Shown here: one piece after another, positions 11,729-20,577 of the stretch
Position numbering within the stretch: position 1 is the first letter of the stretch
How the letters are laid out: every line of letters begins with the position of its first letter
Assembly: GCF_916619195.1 (NCBI RefSeq)
Contig: NZ_CAKAKL010000002.1
Coordinates: 1,242,001 to 1,306,000, forward strand
Direction: 5' to 3'
DNA from: Inquilinus sp. Marseille-Q2685
GTDB taxonomy: Bacteria; Pseudomonadota; Alphaproteobacteria; DSM-16000; Inquilinaceae
Length of the DNA stretch: 64,000 nucleotides
Notes under the pieces: model-generated
Told to the model about the DNA's origin: nothing
Databases searched by the model: none
The model's input: only the letters and a program-made list of their open reading frames with translations
Position numbers and translations under genes: made by a program

Positions 11729-12414
11729 GGCTCGACTTCGCCGCCGCCATCCAGCGCATCGAAGCCTGCGCCGACAGGGTCATCGAGACGTCGATCGAGA
11801 ATTGGCCCGAGGGCCTCGCCGACCACGCCTTGGCCCGTCCACTGGCGTCGCTATGGATCGCGCCCCGCGACCTCGAGGCCGTCCTGTCGCACAGCCCGCC
11901 CTATCGCCGGTTCCGGGGCTGGAGCGCTGAACGCGACATCACGCATCTGCCCCGGGTCGGGACGGAGACGATCGACGGAGACCGGAGCCTGTTCCTGAAG
12001 CTGGGCCCTTGCAGTTGGCACGAACGGTGGGGGCTCGGGGTCGTGTCGTGGGGGACGTTGGCGGCACACGGCTTCGACACGGTGCTGCGCAACGTGACCG
12101 ACCGCATGGCCGTCATCCTCCATGCCTTCGTCACGCGGGGAGAAGGGGCGTATCTCCACCTCTTCCCCTTCATAGATCTCTCCGCGGCCCGCGAATACCG
12201 GGTGCTGGTGCGAAACGGCGTCGCCCGGCTTCAGCACGTCAAGCACCATGAGCAGCCGGCGGATGCGGTGGGCCGTCCGGAAAGCGGCAGCCGGATTGTC
12301 GAGACGGCCCACTGGTTGGTTTCGACCTACCGCCTGAAGGATTGCCTGCTCGATCTGGCGAGCACCGGGCGCGGGCAGGAGATCCGTATCATCGAGATCA
12401 ACCCGGTTGTATGA
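11725..12414 (+). CDS. CDC123-like ATP-grasp protein (R2K clade), cassette 1
   Basis: 229 residues; GTG start overlaps the immunity stop. The order of motifs matches the CDC123/D123 family: FLKLGPCSW (Lys92), a central basic helix, REYRVLVR (Glu157-Arg159) and a terminal IIEINP (Glu224, Asn226). Eukaryotic CDC123 is an eIF2 assembly factor with an ATP-grasp fold. Burroughs, Zhang and Aravind described bacterial members linked to T6SS toxins and predicted protein-tagging ligase activity. A second copy occupies the same place in cassette 2. A role in modifying or handling the toxin, spike or immunity protein is inference. Confidence 0.65.
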   Translation: MRLDFAAAIQRIEACADRVIETSIENWPEGLADHALARPLASLWIAPRDLEAVLSHSPPYRRFRGWSAERDITHLPRVGTETIDGDRSLFLKLGPCSWHERWGLGVVSWGTLAAHGFDTVLRNVTDRMAVILHAFVTRGEGAYLHLFPFIDLSAAREYRVLVRNGVARLQHVKHHEQPADAVGRPESGSRIVETAHWLVSTYRLKDCLLDLASTGRGQEIRIIEINPVV

Positions 12415-12453
12415 ACGTATTTGCTTGTCTGCCGAACGGAAAGGGGTTCGCCA

Positions 12454-12747
12454 ATGTCGGGACGACCGATCGCACTCGTCGGTCACCACCACATCTGCCC
12501 GGCGGCCGAAGGATCGAAGCCGCATGTCGGCGGCCCGATCGCGCAGCCGCAGCAGAGCTTCGTTCGCTTCAACGGCGTCCCGATCGCGGTGCGCGGTGAC
12601 AAATGCACCTGCATCGGCCCCCTCGACACCATCACCGGAGGGTCCGGCCTTGTCCGCATCAACGGCAAGGCCGTGGCCAGGATCGACGATGCGACCGCGC
12701 ATGGCGGCCGCATCGTCCAGGGCGTGCCGTCGATCAAGACGGACTGA
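12454..12747 (+). CDS. PAAR-domain spike-tip protein 1
   Basis: 97 residues, the usual size of a lone PAAR protein, which caps the VgrG spike. Seen: GHHHICP near the start, DKCTC in the middle, and the RINGK then DDATAHGG beta-turn repeats. ATG 12454 has AAGGGG about 8 bases upstream. It is almost identical to PAAR 2 (17723-18016). Directly after its stop the DNA jumps into the middle of vgrG copy 2 at 12749, so the end of this gene borders a deletion junction. Confidence 0.9.
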   Translation: MSGRPIALVGHHHICPAAEGSKPHVGGPIAQPQQSFVRFNGVPIAVRGDKCTCIGPLDTITGGSGLVRINGKAVARIDDATAHGGRIVQGVPSIKTD

Positions 12748-12748
12748 A

Positions 12749-12915
12749 CGGACTGGAACTTCGAGACGCCGCGGCAGGACCTGACGCGGGCGCAGCCGAC
12801 GGTCAACCCGATCAGGACGTCGAAGCCGTTCGAGATGTACCGCTGGGGCGGCCGGTTCCTGGAGAAGGGCCGGGCCGACCGACCACATCACCCGGCGGCG
12901 CATGGAGGTGCATGA
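12749..12915 (+). pseudogene. VgrG copy 2, remnant of N-terminal part (5' deleted)
   Basis: From 12749 on, the sequence matches 7351 onward of copy 1, but about 720 bases of vgrG 5' coding sequence and its leader are missing. Upstream is the stop of PAAR 1. The short repeat cggactg flanks the joint (12741-12756), consistent with recombination at microhomology. The CCGA duplication is present at 12875-12882. There is no start codon for the N-terminal frame. Confidence 0.85.
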
Positions 12916-14560
12916 GGCGGCCTTCGACACGGTCGCGGCCGAGAGCGGCAACCGCCGCGTCGCCCCGGGCCAGGGCTTCACCCTCTACGGCCACCCGATC
13001 GCGGCCGAGAACGGCGACTACACCGTGGTCTCGGTCGACCACGAGGCCAAGGACCCGACCTACGCCCCCGATGCGGCGACCGAAGGGCCGAGCTACGCCA
13101 ACCGCTTCACCGCGATGCCGGCGAACAAGCCCTTCGTGCCGGAGCAGAAGACCCCGCATCCGAAGATCGAGGGGGTGCAGACCGCGACCGTGGTCGGCCC
13201 GCCGGGCGAGGAGATCTGGATCGACCAGTACGGCCGCATCCAGGTGGCCTTCCACTGGGACCGCTACGCCAGGCGCCGCGACGGCGACAGCTGCTGGATC
13301 CAGGTCTGCCACGCCGTCTCCGGCCCCAATCACGGCCTGCAGGTCAAGCCGCGCATCGGCATGACCGCCTTCATCACCTATGTCGACGGCGACCCGGACA
13401 AGCCGCTGTGCATCGGCACCGCGCCGAACCCGGACAACATGGTCTCCTATGCCTTCCCCGACAACAAGACGCGCTCGACCTGGCGCTCGCTGTCGCACAA
13501 GGCCCAGGGCTATGTCGGCAACAACGAGATCTCGATGGAGGACGACGCCGGCCGGGAGAACCTGTTCCTCCACGCCCAGAAGGACCACACGGTCAAGGTC
13601 CGCCACAACCACGTCAAGCGGGTCGACAACGACAAGGTCGAGAGCATCGGCGCCAGCAAGGCGATCAACGTCGCCGCCAACCACAAGGAGGAGATCGGCG
13701 GTTCGATGAACCTGACCGTCGGCGGCGCCGGCGGGGGCGCCCTCGGCCTCCTGGCCAACGTCGCCGGGCTCGCCGGCTCCTCGGCCGGGCTGATCGCCCA
13801 GGCGACCTCGATCGCCGAGCGCGGCGGCGCCTTCAAGGGCGGCGACGCAGGCGGGAGCGGAAGCCAGCCGCCGCTGGCCATGAACATCCAGCCCCCCTCC
13901 TCCGCCGGGGGCGGCGGCTCGGGCGGAGGCGGCATCGCCGGGCTCGCCGGCAGCCTGGCCGCCGGCGCCCTGGCCGCGACTCCGGCGCTGATGCAGAGCT
14001 TCGCCGGGATGATCGGCGGCTCGGCGCTCGGCTTCCTCTCCGGTCCCGCCCTCGGCGCGCTGTCGGGGCTGGTGGCCGGCCCCAGCACGCGCCGGGACGC
14101 CGGCGCCGCGCTGCAGGTCTCGGGCACCGGCCTTGGCGCCTCGGTCAACCAGCTGTTCTCCCTCCCCGGCATGATGAACACCGTGGTCGGCAGCTTCAAG
14201 TCCGACACCGTCGGCATCGCCCGCCACGAACAGGTCGGCGTCGCCAAGACCCTCAATGTCGGACAGGCCTATGTCGTCAAGGTGGGCACCGAGATGCGCA
14301 CCAAGGTCGGGGAGACCGTGGACCTCTTCTCGGGCCAAAAGATCGTCCATCGGACCAAGCAGCACTTCACGGCGGCCCAGGAGAAGATCCTGCTATCGGC
14401 ACCGGGCGGGTCGATCGAGATCAACGAGAGCGGCATCGTCATCAAGGGGCTGAAGGTGGAGATCAAAGGCAATTCGATCGACTTCTCCTCGGGCGGCCCA
14501 GGCAAGGGAACCGACCTGGCCTTCAGCGAGGAGTGTCCAGTCCGGAAGCCCAAGCCATGA
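12902..14560 (+). CDS. vgrG: VgrG copy 2, C-terminal (gp5-like) part
   Basis: 552 residues, nearly identical to the copy 1 ORF. I see only a few amino-acid changes, such as Ser/Gly in the OB core, Ala/Pro and Arg/Gly in the Gly-rich insert, Arg/Lys near the tail, and a changed last-but-three pair. The reading frame is intact although the N-terminal half is gone, so translation would have to be coupled to PAAR 1 or start on its own. It overlaps the DUF4123 gene by ATGA. It could be a functional spike piece or a donor for recombination with another vgrG. Confidence 0.75.
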   Translation: MEVHEAAFDTVAAESGNRRVAPGQGFTLYGHPIAAENGDYTVVSVDHEAKDPTYAPDAATEGPSYANRFTAMPANKPFVPEQKTPHPKIEGVQTATVVGPPGEEIWIDQYGRIQVAFHWDRYARRRDGDSCWIQVCHAVSGPNHGLQVKPRIGMTAFITYVDGDPDKPLCIGTAPNPDNMVSYAFPDNKTRSTWRSLSHKAQGYVGNNEISMEDDAGRENLFLHAQKDHTVKVRHNHVKRVDNDKVESIGASKAINVAANHKEEIGGSMNLTVGGAGGGALGLLANVAGLAGSSAGLIAQATSIAERGGAFKGGDAGGSGSQPPLAMNIQPPSSAGGGGSGGGGIAGLAGSLAAGALAATPALMQSFAGMIGGSALGFLSGPALGALSGLVAGPSTRRDAGAALQVSGTGLGASVNQLFSLPGMMNTVVGSFKSDTVGIARHEQVGVAKTLNVGQAYVVKVGTEMRTKVGETVDLFSGQKIVHRTKQHFTAAQEKILLSAPGGSIEINESGIVIKGLKVEIKGNSIDFSSGGPGKGTDLAFSEECPVRKPKP

Positions 14561-15585
14561 TGCAGCAGGCGGTTCTCGATTTCCTCGAAGCCGAGCGCGC
14601 GGCAGTCGGCGACGGGACGGCCCGGCTCTACGTCGTCGCCGACTGTGGCCGCGACCGCAATATCCGGACGCTGCTGCAGGCCTTGGCCGAGGAGAGCGCG
14701 TGCCTGTACCAGGGCGAGGCGCTTGCGGAATACGGCGACGAAGCGCCCTGGCTGGCGACGGCCGGCCCGCATGCTGAGCTGTGGACCTGGCTGATCGAGG
14801 AAGGGCTGGGCCAGCGCTGGGGCGTGTTCCTGGCGTCCCGCCGGGATTTCGATGCGGTCCGCCGGCATCTGCGCCGCTTCGTGAAGATCCGGACCTGGGA
14901 AAACCAGTTGGTCTTCTTCCGCTTCTTCGATCCCTTCGTCTGGAACAGTCAGGTCGGCTTCTTCTCGGAGGAGCAGCGGCGCCACCTGTTCGACGGCATC
15001 GACCTGTCTCTGACGGAATTGGGCGACAAGGGCTTCATGCGCCTAAGGCTGGAGGCGGATGCACGCTTTGCCTCCCGCATCATCGAGCCGAAGCCGGAGG
15101 GCGGGCTCGAAACCACGGACAGGCTGCAGAGCCTGCCGGGCATCGACCTGACCAACTCCGGCATTCGGCCCTATCTCACGCTAGCGCGCGAGCAGATGGA
15201 AGCACCGTTGCTGTTCAACCGGCCAATGCTGATCGAACATGTGCTCGATCATCTGCGCCCGGATCATCGGCAACGCATGTCCTTCTTTCCGGAAGGGGCG
15301 CTGCGCTCGATGATCAATCGCGGCGTCGAGCTGGCGTTCTCCTACGGCATCACCGATCTGGCCCATATCAGGCTGTTCTGCGACCTGATGTGGCGCATGG
15401 CGCCCGGCTTCCACCGGCAGCAGCAGATCAATGCCGTACTGCGGCGCACCGATTTGCCGGCCGGGCGCCGGTTCGACATTCTGGCGGACGACCGCTATGC
15501 CGACGCCTGGGTCGAAGCCGAGGGGCTGCGCGATTTCAAAGACTGGTTCCCCAACCTGCCGCGCCCCCCGGAGACAAGACCGTGA
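14557..15585 (+). CDS. DUF4123 effector-loading adaptor, cassette 2
   Basis: 342 residues. The first about 90 residues are nearly identical to the cassette 1 adaptor, then only family-level similarity remains, with FFRFFDP, a conserved DLAHI segment, GFH and LRRTD in both. DUF4123 proteins load a cognate effector onto VgrG. The start ATG overlaps the vgrG stop and the stop overlaps the effector GTG (GTGA), so vgrG, adaptor and effector are probably translated together. Confidence 0.85.
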   Translation: MMQQAVLDFLEAERAAVGDGTARLYVVADCGRDRNIRTLLQALAEESACLYQGEALAEYGDEAPWLATAGPHAELWTWLIEEGLGQRWGVFLASRRDFDAVRRHLRRFVKIRTWENQLVFFRFFDPFVWNSQVGFFSEEQRRHLFDGIDLSLTELGDKGFMRLRLEADARFASRIIEPKPEGGLETTDRLQSLPGIDLTNSGIRPYLTLAREQMEAPLLFNRPMLIEHVLDHLRPDHRQRMSFFPEGALRSMINRGVELAFSYGITDLAHIRLFCDLMWRMAPGFHRQQQINAVLRRTDLPAGRRFDILADDRYADAWVEAEGLRDFKDWFPNLPRPPETRP

Positions 15586-16451
15586 GCGACGAGTTCAATC
15601 GCCTGGGCCAGCAGGAACTCAAGAACGACATCTGGACAAAGGCCAAGGAGATCGCGGTCGAGAACCCGGAGATCATCACCGATGTGACCGGCATTTTCGA
15701 TCCCACACCGATTTCCGACGGGATCTCCACCGCCGCCGCCTTGTGGAAGGGAGACTGGATCGGCGCCGGCCTGTCCGCCGTCTCGATGGTCCCCTATCTC
15801 GGTGACGCCATCGGCAAGTCGGGGAAATTCGCCCGCTATGGCGCGAAGGGCGAGAAGATCGCCGATCTGGTCGGCGGCCTGATGGCCAAGGCGCTGAAGG
15901 GCGCCGACGCGCAGCGCCAGTTTTTGCAATGGCTGTCGCCACAGAAGATCGACGAGTTGCGCAAGCAGGCCATGGCCAAGGTCCGCGAGGCCATGCTGAA
16001 GGCTCGTCAGAAGGTTCCGAACTGCAAGGAATGCGAGGAGTTCAAGGGCAAACTGCAGATGCCCAAGAAGGGAGAGAAGGGTCAGTGGAACACGCCGGAC
16101 GGCGAAGCTCCACTGAGCGGGAGTGGCAAATTCCAGTTCAACGAGCCGGTGAAGCTGCCGGACGGCCGGACGGTCGATCATATCGAATACCGCGACGGCT
16201 TTCCCGTCTTCGACAACTATGTCGAAGGCCAAAAGCATACATTGGATGTCGTAAGCGGGAACGTGGACAAAGATCTCTCTCAATTGCGACGCCAATTTCC
16301 AGATACGGAAATCCCCGATCTTGATGATTTTGTTTTGCATCACTTTGAGGACGGGCAGGTTGGGTTTGTCCCGAGAGCAATTCATGATAAAGCGGACACC
16401 GGTGTAGCCCATGCGGGCGGCAACTCGATCATCAACTCGGACCTGTTTTGA
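15582..16451 (+). CDS. T6SS effector 2, HNH/Endo VII LHH-type nuclease toxin
   Basis: 289 residues; GTG start overlapping the adaptor stop. It has a short helical N terminus, a Gly/Ala segment (about 45-70) and a Cys pair NCKEC. The C-terminal nuclease motif is LHH (His253, His254), GFVPRAIHD (His268) and AHAGGN (His277). The LHH spacing matches Endo VII-type toxins. It parallels effector 1 in design, but most residues differ, so the two probably need different immunity proteins. A SUKH gene follows after 10 bases with an AGGAGG site. DNase activity is inferred. Confidence 0.78.
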   Translation: MSDEFNRLGQQELKNDIWTKAKEIAVENPEIITDVTGIFDPTPISDGISTAAALWKGDWIGAGLSAVSMVPYLGDAIGKSGKFARYGAKGEKIADLVGGLMAKALKGADAQRQFLQWLSPQKIDELRKQAMAKVREAMLKARQKVPNCKECEEFKGKLQMPKKGEKGQWNTPDGEAPLSGSGKFQFNEPVKLPDGRTVDHIEYRDGFPVFDNYVEGQKHTLDVVSGNVDKDLSQLRRQFPDTEIPDLDDFVLHHFEDGQVGFVPRAIHDKADTGVAHAGGNSIINSDLF

Positions 16452-16461
16452 GGAGGAAACA

Positions 16462-17007
16462 ATGGACTTGGCGAGCATCAATCCTCGTCTGGCAGCAGTC
16501 GCCACACAGCAACCCAACGCCAAGCAGGCTGCCGACGCGATATCGAATCTGGAGGCTCAAGTCGGACTCCCCCTGCCAGCCGAGTATTCAGATTTTCTCA
16601 AGAATTATGGAGCACTGAAGATTCAAAACACTGATCTCGGATGGTTTGTCGTCACCTTTTTGGCGGGCGATCAGAAGATTGTGCAATCCGGCTATTTTGG
16701 CGGCTTCACCAATGCGGACCGGATCGTGGACCGGTACAGGAAATTCATTGATCCATCCAAGCATGAAGACGGCGTCGAGAATCTGATTCCGAAAACCATG
16801 ATTCCGATCGGCGTCAATGCCGGAACGGATTACGTCCTCCTAGACCTCTCCGCCGAGCGGTCGGGCTGGGTGTGGCAATGGCCGGAGCAATATGCCACCT
16901 GGGGCACGGAGGAGAACAACCGGATGGGCCTGATCGCCCGCAGCTTCACCGAGTTCCTGGCCGGCATTCGGACCGAGGACGAGGTCGAAGCGGCGCTTCG
17001 ACGATAA
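16462..17007 (+). CDS. SUKH family immunity protein 2
   Basis: 181 residues with LPAEYSDFLKNYGAL, the SUKH hallmark, and an acidic, aromatic second half. AGGAGG lies 6 bases before ATG 16462. The C-terminal stretch (YATWGTEE, then ARSFTEFLAG) resembles immunity 1, while the middle is different. It is expected to neutralise effector 2. Bases about 16560-16760 are less GC-rich than the neighbours, suggesting horizontal origin of the specificity part. Confidence 0.75.
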   Translation: MDLASINPRLAAVATQQPNAKQAADAISNLEAQVGLPLPAEYSDFLKNYGALKIQNTDLGWFVVTFLAGDQKIVQSGYFGGFTNADRIVDRYRKFIDPSKHEDGVENLIPKTMIPIGVNAGTDYVLLDLSAERSGWVWQWPEQYATWGTEENNRMGLIARSFTEFLAGIRTEDEVEAALRR

Positions 17008-17027
17008 TCAGCGCTCCCGGAGATCCC

Positions 17028-17726
17028 GTGCCCCTCGATCCGACCAGGCTTGTGCCCGCCATACGGCGCGATGCGGAGCTGATCGCCTCGACCTCTTTCG
17101 AGGCCTGGCCCGAGGCCGCGCAGGCGGCGGCGCTCGCAGAGCCTCTCGTGTCCTTGCGCCTGTCGCCTTCAGACCTGGATCGGCTCCTCCGGCACAACAC
17201 GTCCTACCGGACACGCTATGGGATCGCCGCCGCCCCAGCGGTCGACGATCTGGCGGCCCGCCTCTCTGCCGTCGTCCCCGCGGTGACTATCTTCCCGAAG
17301 CTGGGGCCGCTGAGTTGGAAGGAGACGCCCTGGCTGGCACGCCTCGACGGTGCGGCGGCAGGGCTATGGAGCGGCGTACTGCTGCGCTCAGCGACCGATC
17401 GGATGGCGCTGGTACTGGAGGCCTGGCTGACACTGGAGCAGTCGGCCTTTCTGCACCTCTTTCCCCATCTCGATCTCGCCGGCGCAGCGGAAATCCGCTT
17501 CGCCGTGAGGGGCGGGACGATCCGTCCGGTCCGGCGCCGGGATGGTGGCGATCATCTTGCGCTCTTCAGCGGATCAGATGCCCAAGATTTCGTCCGATCG
17601 CTGGTCGCCCGCACGTCGCTCGACCGTGTCTTCGTCGATGTGATCGACCGCGGTGCAGGCAATCTTCGCATCGTCGACATCAACCCGATTCTCGATGATC
17701 GCCGCCGTCTCGGGAGGGCTGCATGA
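17028..17726 (+). CDS. CDC123-like ATP-grasp protein (R2K clade), cassette 2
   Basis: 232 residues with the same motif order as the cassette 1 copy: FPKLGPLSWKE with two lysines (Lys91, Lys98), EIRFAVR (Glu155-Arg157) and IVDINP (Asp217, Asn219). The two-lysine feature fits the name R2K given to this clade. GTG 17028 follows a weak CGGAGA. The paralogues share layout but are strongly diverged, unlike the PAAR and vgrG genes beside them, so they seem to evolve with the toxin-immunity pair. Function is inferred from fold motifs and position. Confidence 0.65.
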   Translation: MPLDPTRLVPAIRRDAELIASTSFEAWPEAAQAAALAEPLVSLRLSPSDLDRLLRHNTSYRTRYGIAAAPAVDDLAARLSAVVPAVTIFPKLGPLSWKETPWLARLDGAAAGLWSGVLLRSATDRMALVLEAWLTLEQSAFLHLFPHLDLAGAAEIRFAVRGGTIRPVRRRDGGDHLALFSGSDAQDFVRSLVARTSLDRVFVDVIDRGAGNLRIVDINPILDDRRRLGRAA

Positions 17727-18016
17727 CCGGACGACCGATCGCGCTCGTCGGCCACCACCACATCTGCCCGGCGGCCGAAGGGTCGAAGCCGCATATCGGC
17801 GGCCCGATCGCGCAGCCGCAGCAGAGTTTCGTGCGTTTCAACGGCGTCCCGGTCGCGGTGCGTGGTGACAAATGCACCTGCGTAGGGCCCTTCGACACCA
17901 TCACCGGGGGCTCCAGACTGGTCCGCATCAACGGCAAGCCCGTGGCCAGGATCGACGATGCGACCGCGCATGGCGGCCGCATCGTCCAGGGCGTGCCGTC
18001 GATCAAGGCTGAATAG
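17723..18016 (+). CDS. PAAR-domain spike-tip protein 2
   Basis: 97 residues, near-identical to PAAR 1 with a few changes (for example Val/Ile and Pro/Ala substitutions). Its ATG overlaps the stop of the CDC123-like gene. GHHHICP, DKCTC and DDATAHGG are all present, so it should fold as a complete PAAR cone that sharpens the spike. About 50 bases of unlike sequence separate its end from the repeated leader of vgrG copy 3. Confidence 0.9.
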   Translation: MTGRPIALVGHHHICPAAEGSKPHIGGPIAQPQQSFVRFNGVPVAVRGDKCTCVGPFDTITGGSRLVRINGKPVARIDDATAHGGRIVQGVPSIKAE

Positions 18017-18080
18017 GTCGGCGGTCCCTTTTTGCAACATGACGGTCTCAATCGATGTCCGCCCTCGGTGGAATTCCTGA

Positions 18081-18169
18081 CTCCGACTGCGATCCTATCT
18101 GGTGGCTTGCCAAAGGCGGCCGATCTGGCGACAAGTTGAGCAGCTTTCGATGCAGTCGGAGCCGTCGTC
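18081..18169 (+). promoter_or_regulatory. Second copy of the RBS-covering leader, before vgrG copy 3
   Basis: Identical to 6541-6629. The arms are 18081-18090 and 18152-18161, and the second arm again contains the GGAG used for ATG 18170. The identity reflects recent duplication, so it is not independent evidence for function. Confidence 0.4.
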
Positions 18170-19057
18170 ATGGGGGGTTACGATTACGTCGGTTCGTTGA
18201 CGCAGGCCGGTCGGCTGCTGACGATCGACACGCCGCTGGGCCAGGATGTCCTGCTGCTGGAACGGATGCAGGGGCACGAAGCGCTGTGCGACCTGTTCGA
18301 GTTCCGGCTGCATGTGCGCTCGAAGCGCCAGGACATCACGCCGGACGAGATGGTCGGCCTGCCGCTGTCCTGGACCCTGGAGCTGCCCAGCGGCGCGCGG
18401 CGCAGCTGGTCCGGCGTGGTCGGCTCGATCGAGGCGGGGCATGCGGTCGGCGACGGCATGCGCGCCTATACCGTCACCGCCAGGCCCTGGCTGTGGCTGT
18501 TCTCGCATACCTCCGACTGCCGCATCTTCCAGCATCAGACGACGCAGCAGATCCTCGAGACCATCTTCGGCGAGGCCGGCATCCGCGACTATGACTTCGG
18601 CGCCGTCACCGGGCCGAAGGAGCCGCGCGGCTACTGCGTCCAGTACAACGAGACCGACCTGAACTTCGCCTTCCGGCTGCTGGAGGAGGAAGGGTGGTGC
18701 TGGTGGTTCCGCCACGAGGCCGGCCAGGACGGCAGGGCGGGCCGCCAGTGACTGCTCGTCGCCGACAGCCCGCGGGCCTTCGCGCAGGGCGAGGAGCCGC
18801 GGCTGCGCTACACCACGACCAATGTCGACCTGAACGACGTCACGGTCTGGACCCGGCGCTGGGCCTTCAAGCCGGGCGCGGTGGCGGAATCGGACTGGAA
18901 CTTCGAGACGCCGCGGCAGGACCTGACGCGGGCGCAGCCGACGGTCAACCCGATCAGGACGTCGAAGCCGTTCGAGATGTACCGCTGGGGCGGCCGGTTC
19001 CTGGAGAAGGGCCGGGCCGACCGACCACATCACCCGGCGGCGCATGGAGGTGCATGA
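18170..19057 (+). pseudogene. VgrG copy 3, N-terminal part with in-frame stop and the shared frameshift
   Basis: Same sequence as 6630-7517 except for a few changes. At 18746-18754 CAC GTG CTG of copy 1 has become CAG TGA CTG, looking like loss of a C and gain of an A. The ORF therefore ends at 18751 after 193 residues although the frame is kept downstream. The CCGA duplication is also present (19017-19024). A complete gp27-like domain cannot be made from this copy. Confidence 0.85.
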
Positions 19058-20567
19058 GGCGGCCTTCGACACGGTCGCGGCCGAGAGCGGCAACCGCCGC
19101 GTCGCCCCGGGCCAGGGCTTCACCCTCTACGGCCACCCGATCGCGGCCGAGAACGGCGACTACACCGTGGTCTCGGTCGACCACGAGGCCAAGGACCCGA
19201 CCTACGCCCCCGATGCGGCGACCGAAGGGCCGAGCTACGCCAACCGCTTCACCGCGATGCCGGCGAACAAGCCCTTCGTGCCGGAGCAGAAGACCCCGCA
19301 TCCGAAGATCGAGGGGGTGCAGACCGCGACCGTGGTCGGCCCGCCGGGCGAGGAGATCTGGATCGACCAGTACGGCCGCATCCAGGTGGCCTTCCACTGG
19401 GACCGCTACGCCAGGCGCCGCGACGGCGACAGCTGCTGGATCCAGGTCTGCCACGCCGTCTCCGGCCCCAATCACGGCCTGCAGGTCAAGCCGCGCATCG
19501 GCATGACCGCCTTCATCACCTATGTCGACGGCGACCCGGACAAGCCGCTGTGCATCGGCACCGCGCCGAACCCGGACAACATGGTCTCCTATGCCTTCCC
19601 CGACAACAAGACGCGCTCGACCTGGCGCTCGCTGTCGCACAAGGCCCAGGGCTATGTCGGCAACAACGAGATCTCGATGGAGGACGACGCCGGCCGGGAG
19701 AACCTGTTCCTCCACGCCCAGAAGGACCACACGGTCAAGGTCCGCCACAACCACGTCAAGCGGGTCGACAACGACAAGGTCGAGAGCATCGGCGCCAGCA
19801 AGGCGATCAACGTCGCTGCCAACCACAAGGAGGAGATCGGCGGCTCGATGAACCTGACCGTCGGCGGCGCCGGCGGCGGCGCCCTCGGCCTCCTGGCCAA
19901 CGTCGCCGGGCTCGCCGGCTCCTCGGCCGGGCTGATCGCCCAGGCGACCTCGATCGCCGAGCGCGGCGGCGCCTTCAAGGGCGGCGACGCAGGCGGGAGC
20001 GGAAGTCAGCCGCCGCTGGCCATGAACATCCAGGCCCCCTCCTCCGCCGGGGGCGGCGGCTCGGGCGGAGGCGGCATCGCCGGGCTCGCCGGCAGCCTGG
20101 CCGCCGGCGCCCTGGCCGCGACCCCGGCGCTGATGCAGAGCTTCGCCGGCATGATCGGCGGCTCGGCGCTCGGCTTCCTCTCCGGTCCCGCCCTCGGCGC
20201 GCTGTCGGGGCTGGTGGCCGGCCCCAGCACGCGCCGGGACGCCGGCGCCGCGCTGCAGGCCTCGGGCACCGGCCTCGGCGCCTCGGTCAACCAGCTGTTC
20301 TCCCTGCCCGGCATGATGAACACCGTCGTCGGCTCCTTCAAATCCGACACCGTCGGCATCGCCCGCCACGAACAGGTCGGCGTCGCCAAGACCCTCAATG
20401 TCGGACAGGCCTATGTCGTCAAGGTCGGCGAGGAGTTCGTCCTCGAGGTCGGCAAGTCGAAGATGACCCTCCGGGCCGATGGCTCGATCCGGATCCTCGG
20501 CGACAACCTGAACATCACCATGAGCGGGCCGGTTCAGATCAACGGCAAGACGATCGACCTGAACTGA
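19044..20567 (+). CDS. vgrG: VgrG copy 3, C-terminal part with a different tip
   Basis: 507 residues. It is near-identical to the copy 1 ORF up to about residue 458 (VGQAYVVKVG), including the Gly/Ala insert. From 20428 the tail is replaced by a shorter beta-strand end (EEFVLEVGKSKMTLRADGS to TIDLN). The swap coincides with a change of adaptor downstream, from DUF4123 to DUF2169. The last residues of VgrG are where cargo adaptors dock in known systems, so the tail probably sets adaptor choice (inference). Confidence 0.85.
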   Translation: MEVHEAAFDTVAAESGNRRVAPGQGFTLYGHPIAAENGDYTVVSVDHEAKDPTYAPDAATEGPSYANRFTAMPANKPFVPEQKTPHPKIEGVQTATVVGPPGEEIWIDQYGRIQVAFHWDRYARRRDGDSCWIQVCHAVSGPNHGLQVKPRIGMTAFITYVDGDPDKPLCIGTAPNPDNMVSYAFPDNKTRSTWRSLSHKAQGYVGNNEISMEDDAGRENLFLHAQKDHTVKVRHNHVKRVDNDKVESIGASKAINVAANHKEEIGGSMNLTVGGAGGGALGLLANVAGLAGSSAGLIAQATSIAERGGAFKGGDAGGSGSQPPLAMNIQAPSSAGGGGSGGGGIAGLAGSLAAGALAATPALMQSFAGMIGGSALGFLSGPALGALSGLVAGPSTRRDAGAALQASGTGLGASVNQLFSLPGMMNTVVGSFKSDTVGIARHEQVGVAKTLNVGQAYVVKVGEEFVLEVGKSKMTLRADGSIRILGDNLNITMSGPVQINGKTIDLN

Positions 20568-20577
20568 GCGCCGGCGC

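Noticed and set aside
6530-20430. Repeats interpreted as an insertion sequence or composite transposon
   Set aside because: No transposase, terminal inverted repeats or target duplications; the repeats follow vgrG and adaptor gene borders and are better explained by cassette duplication and gene conversion.
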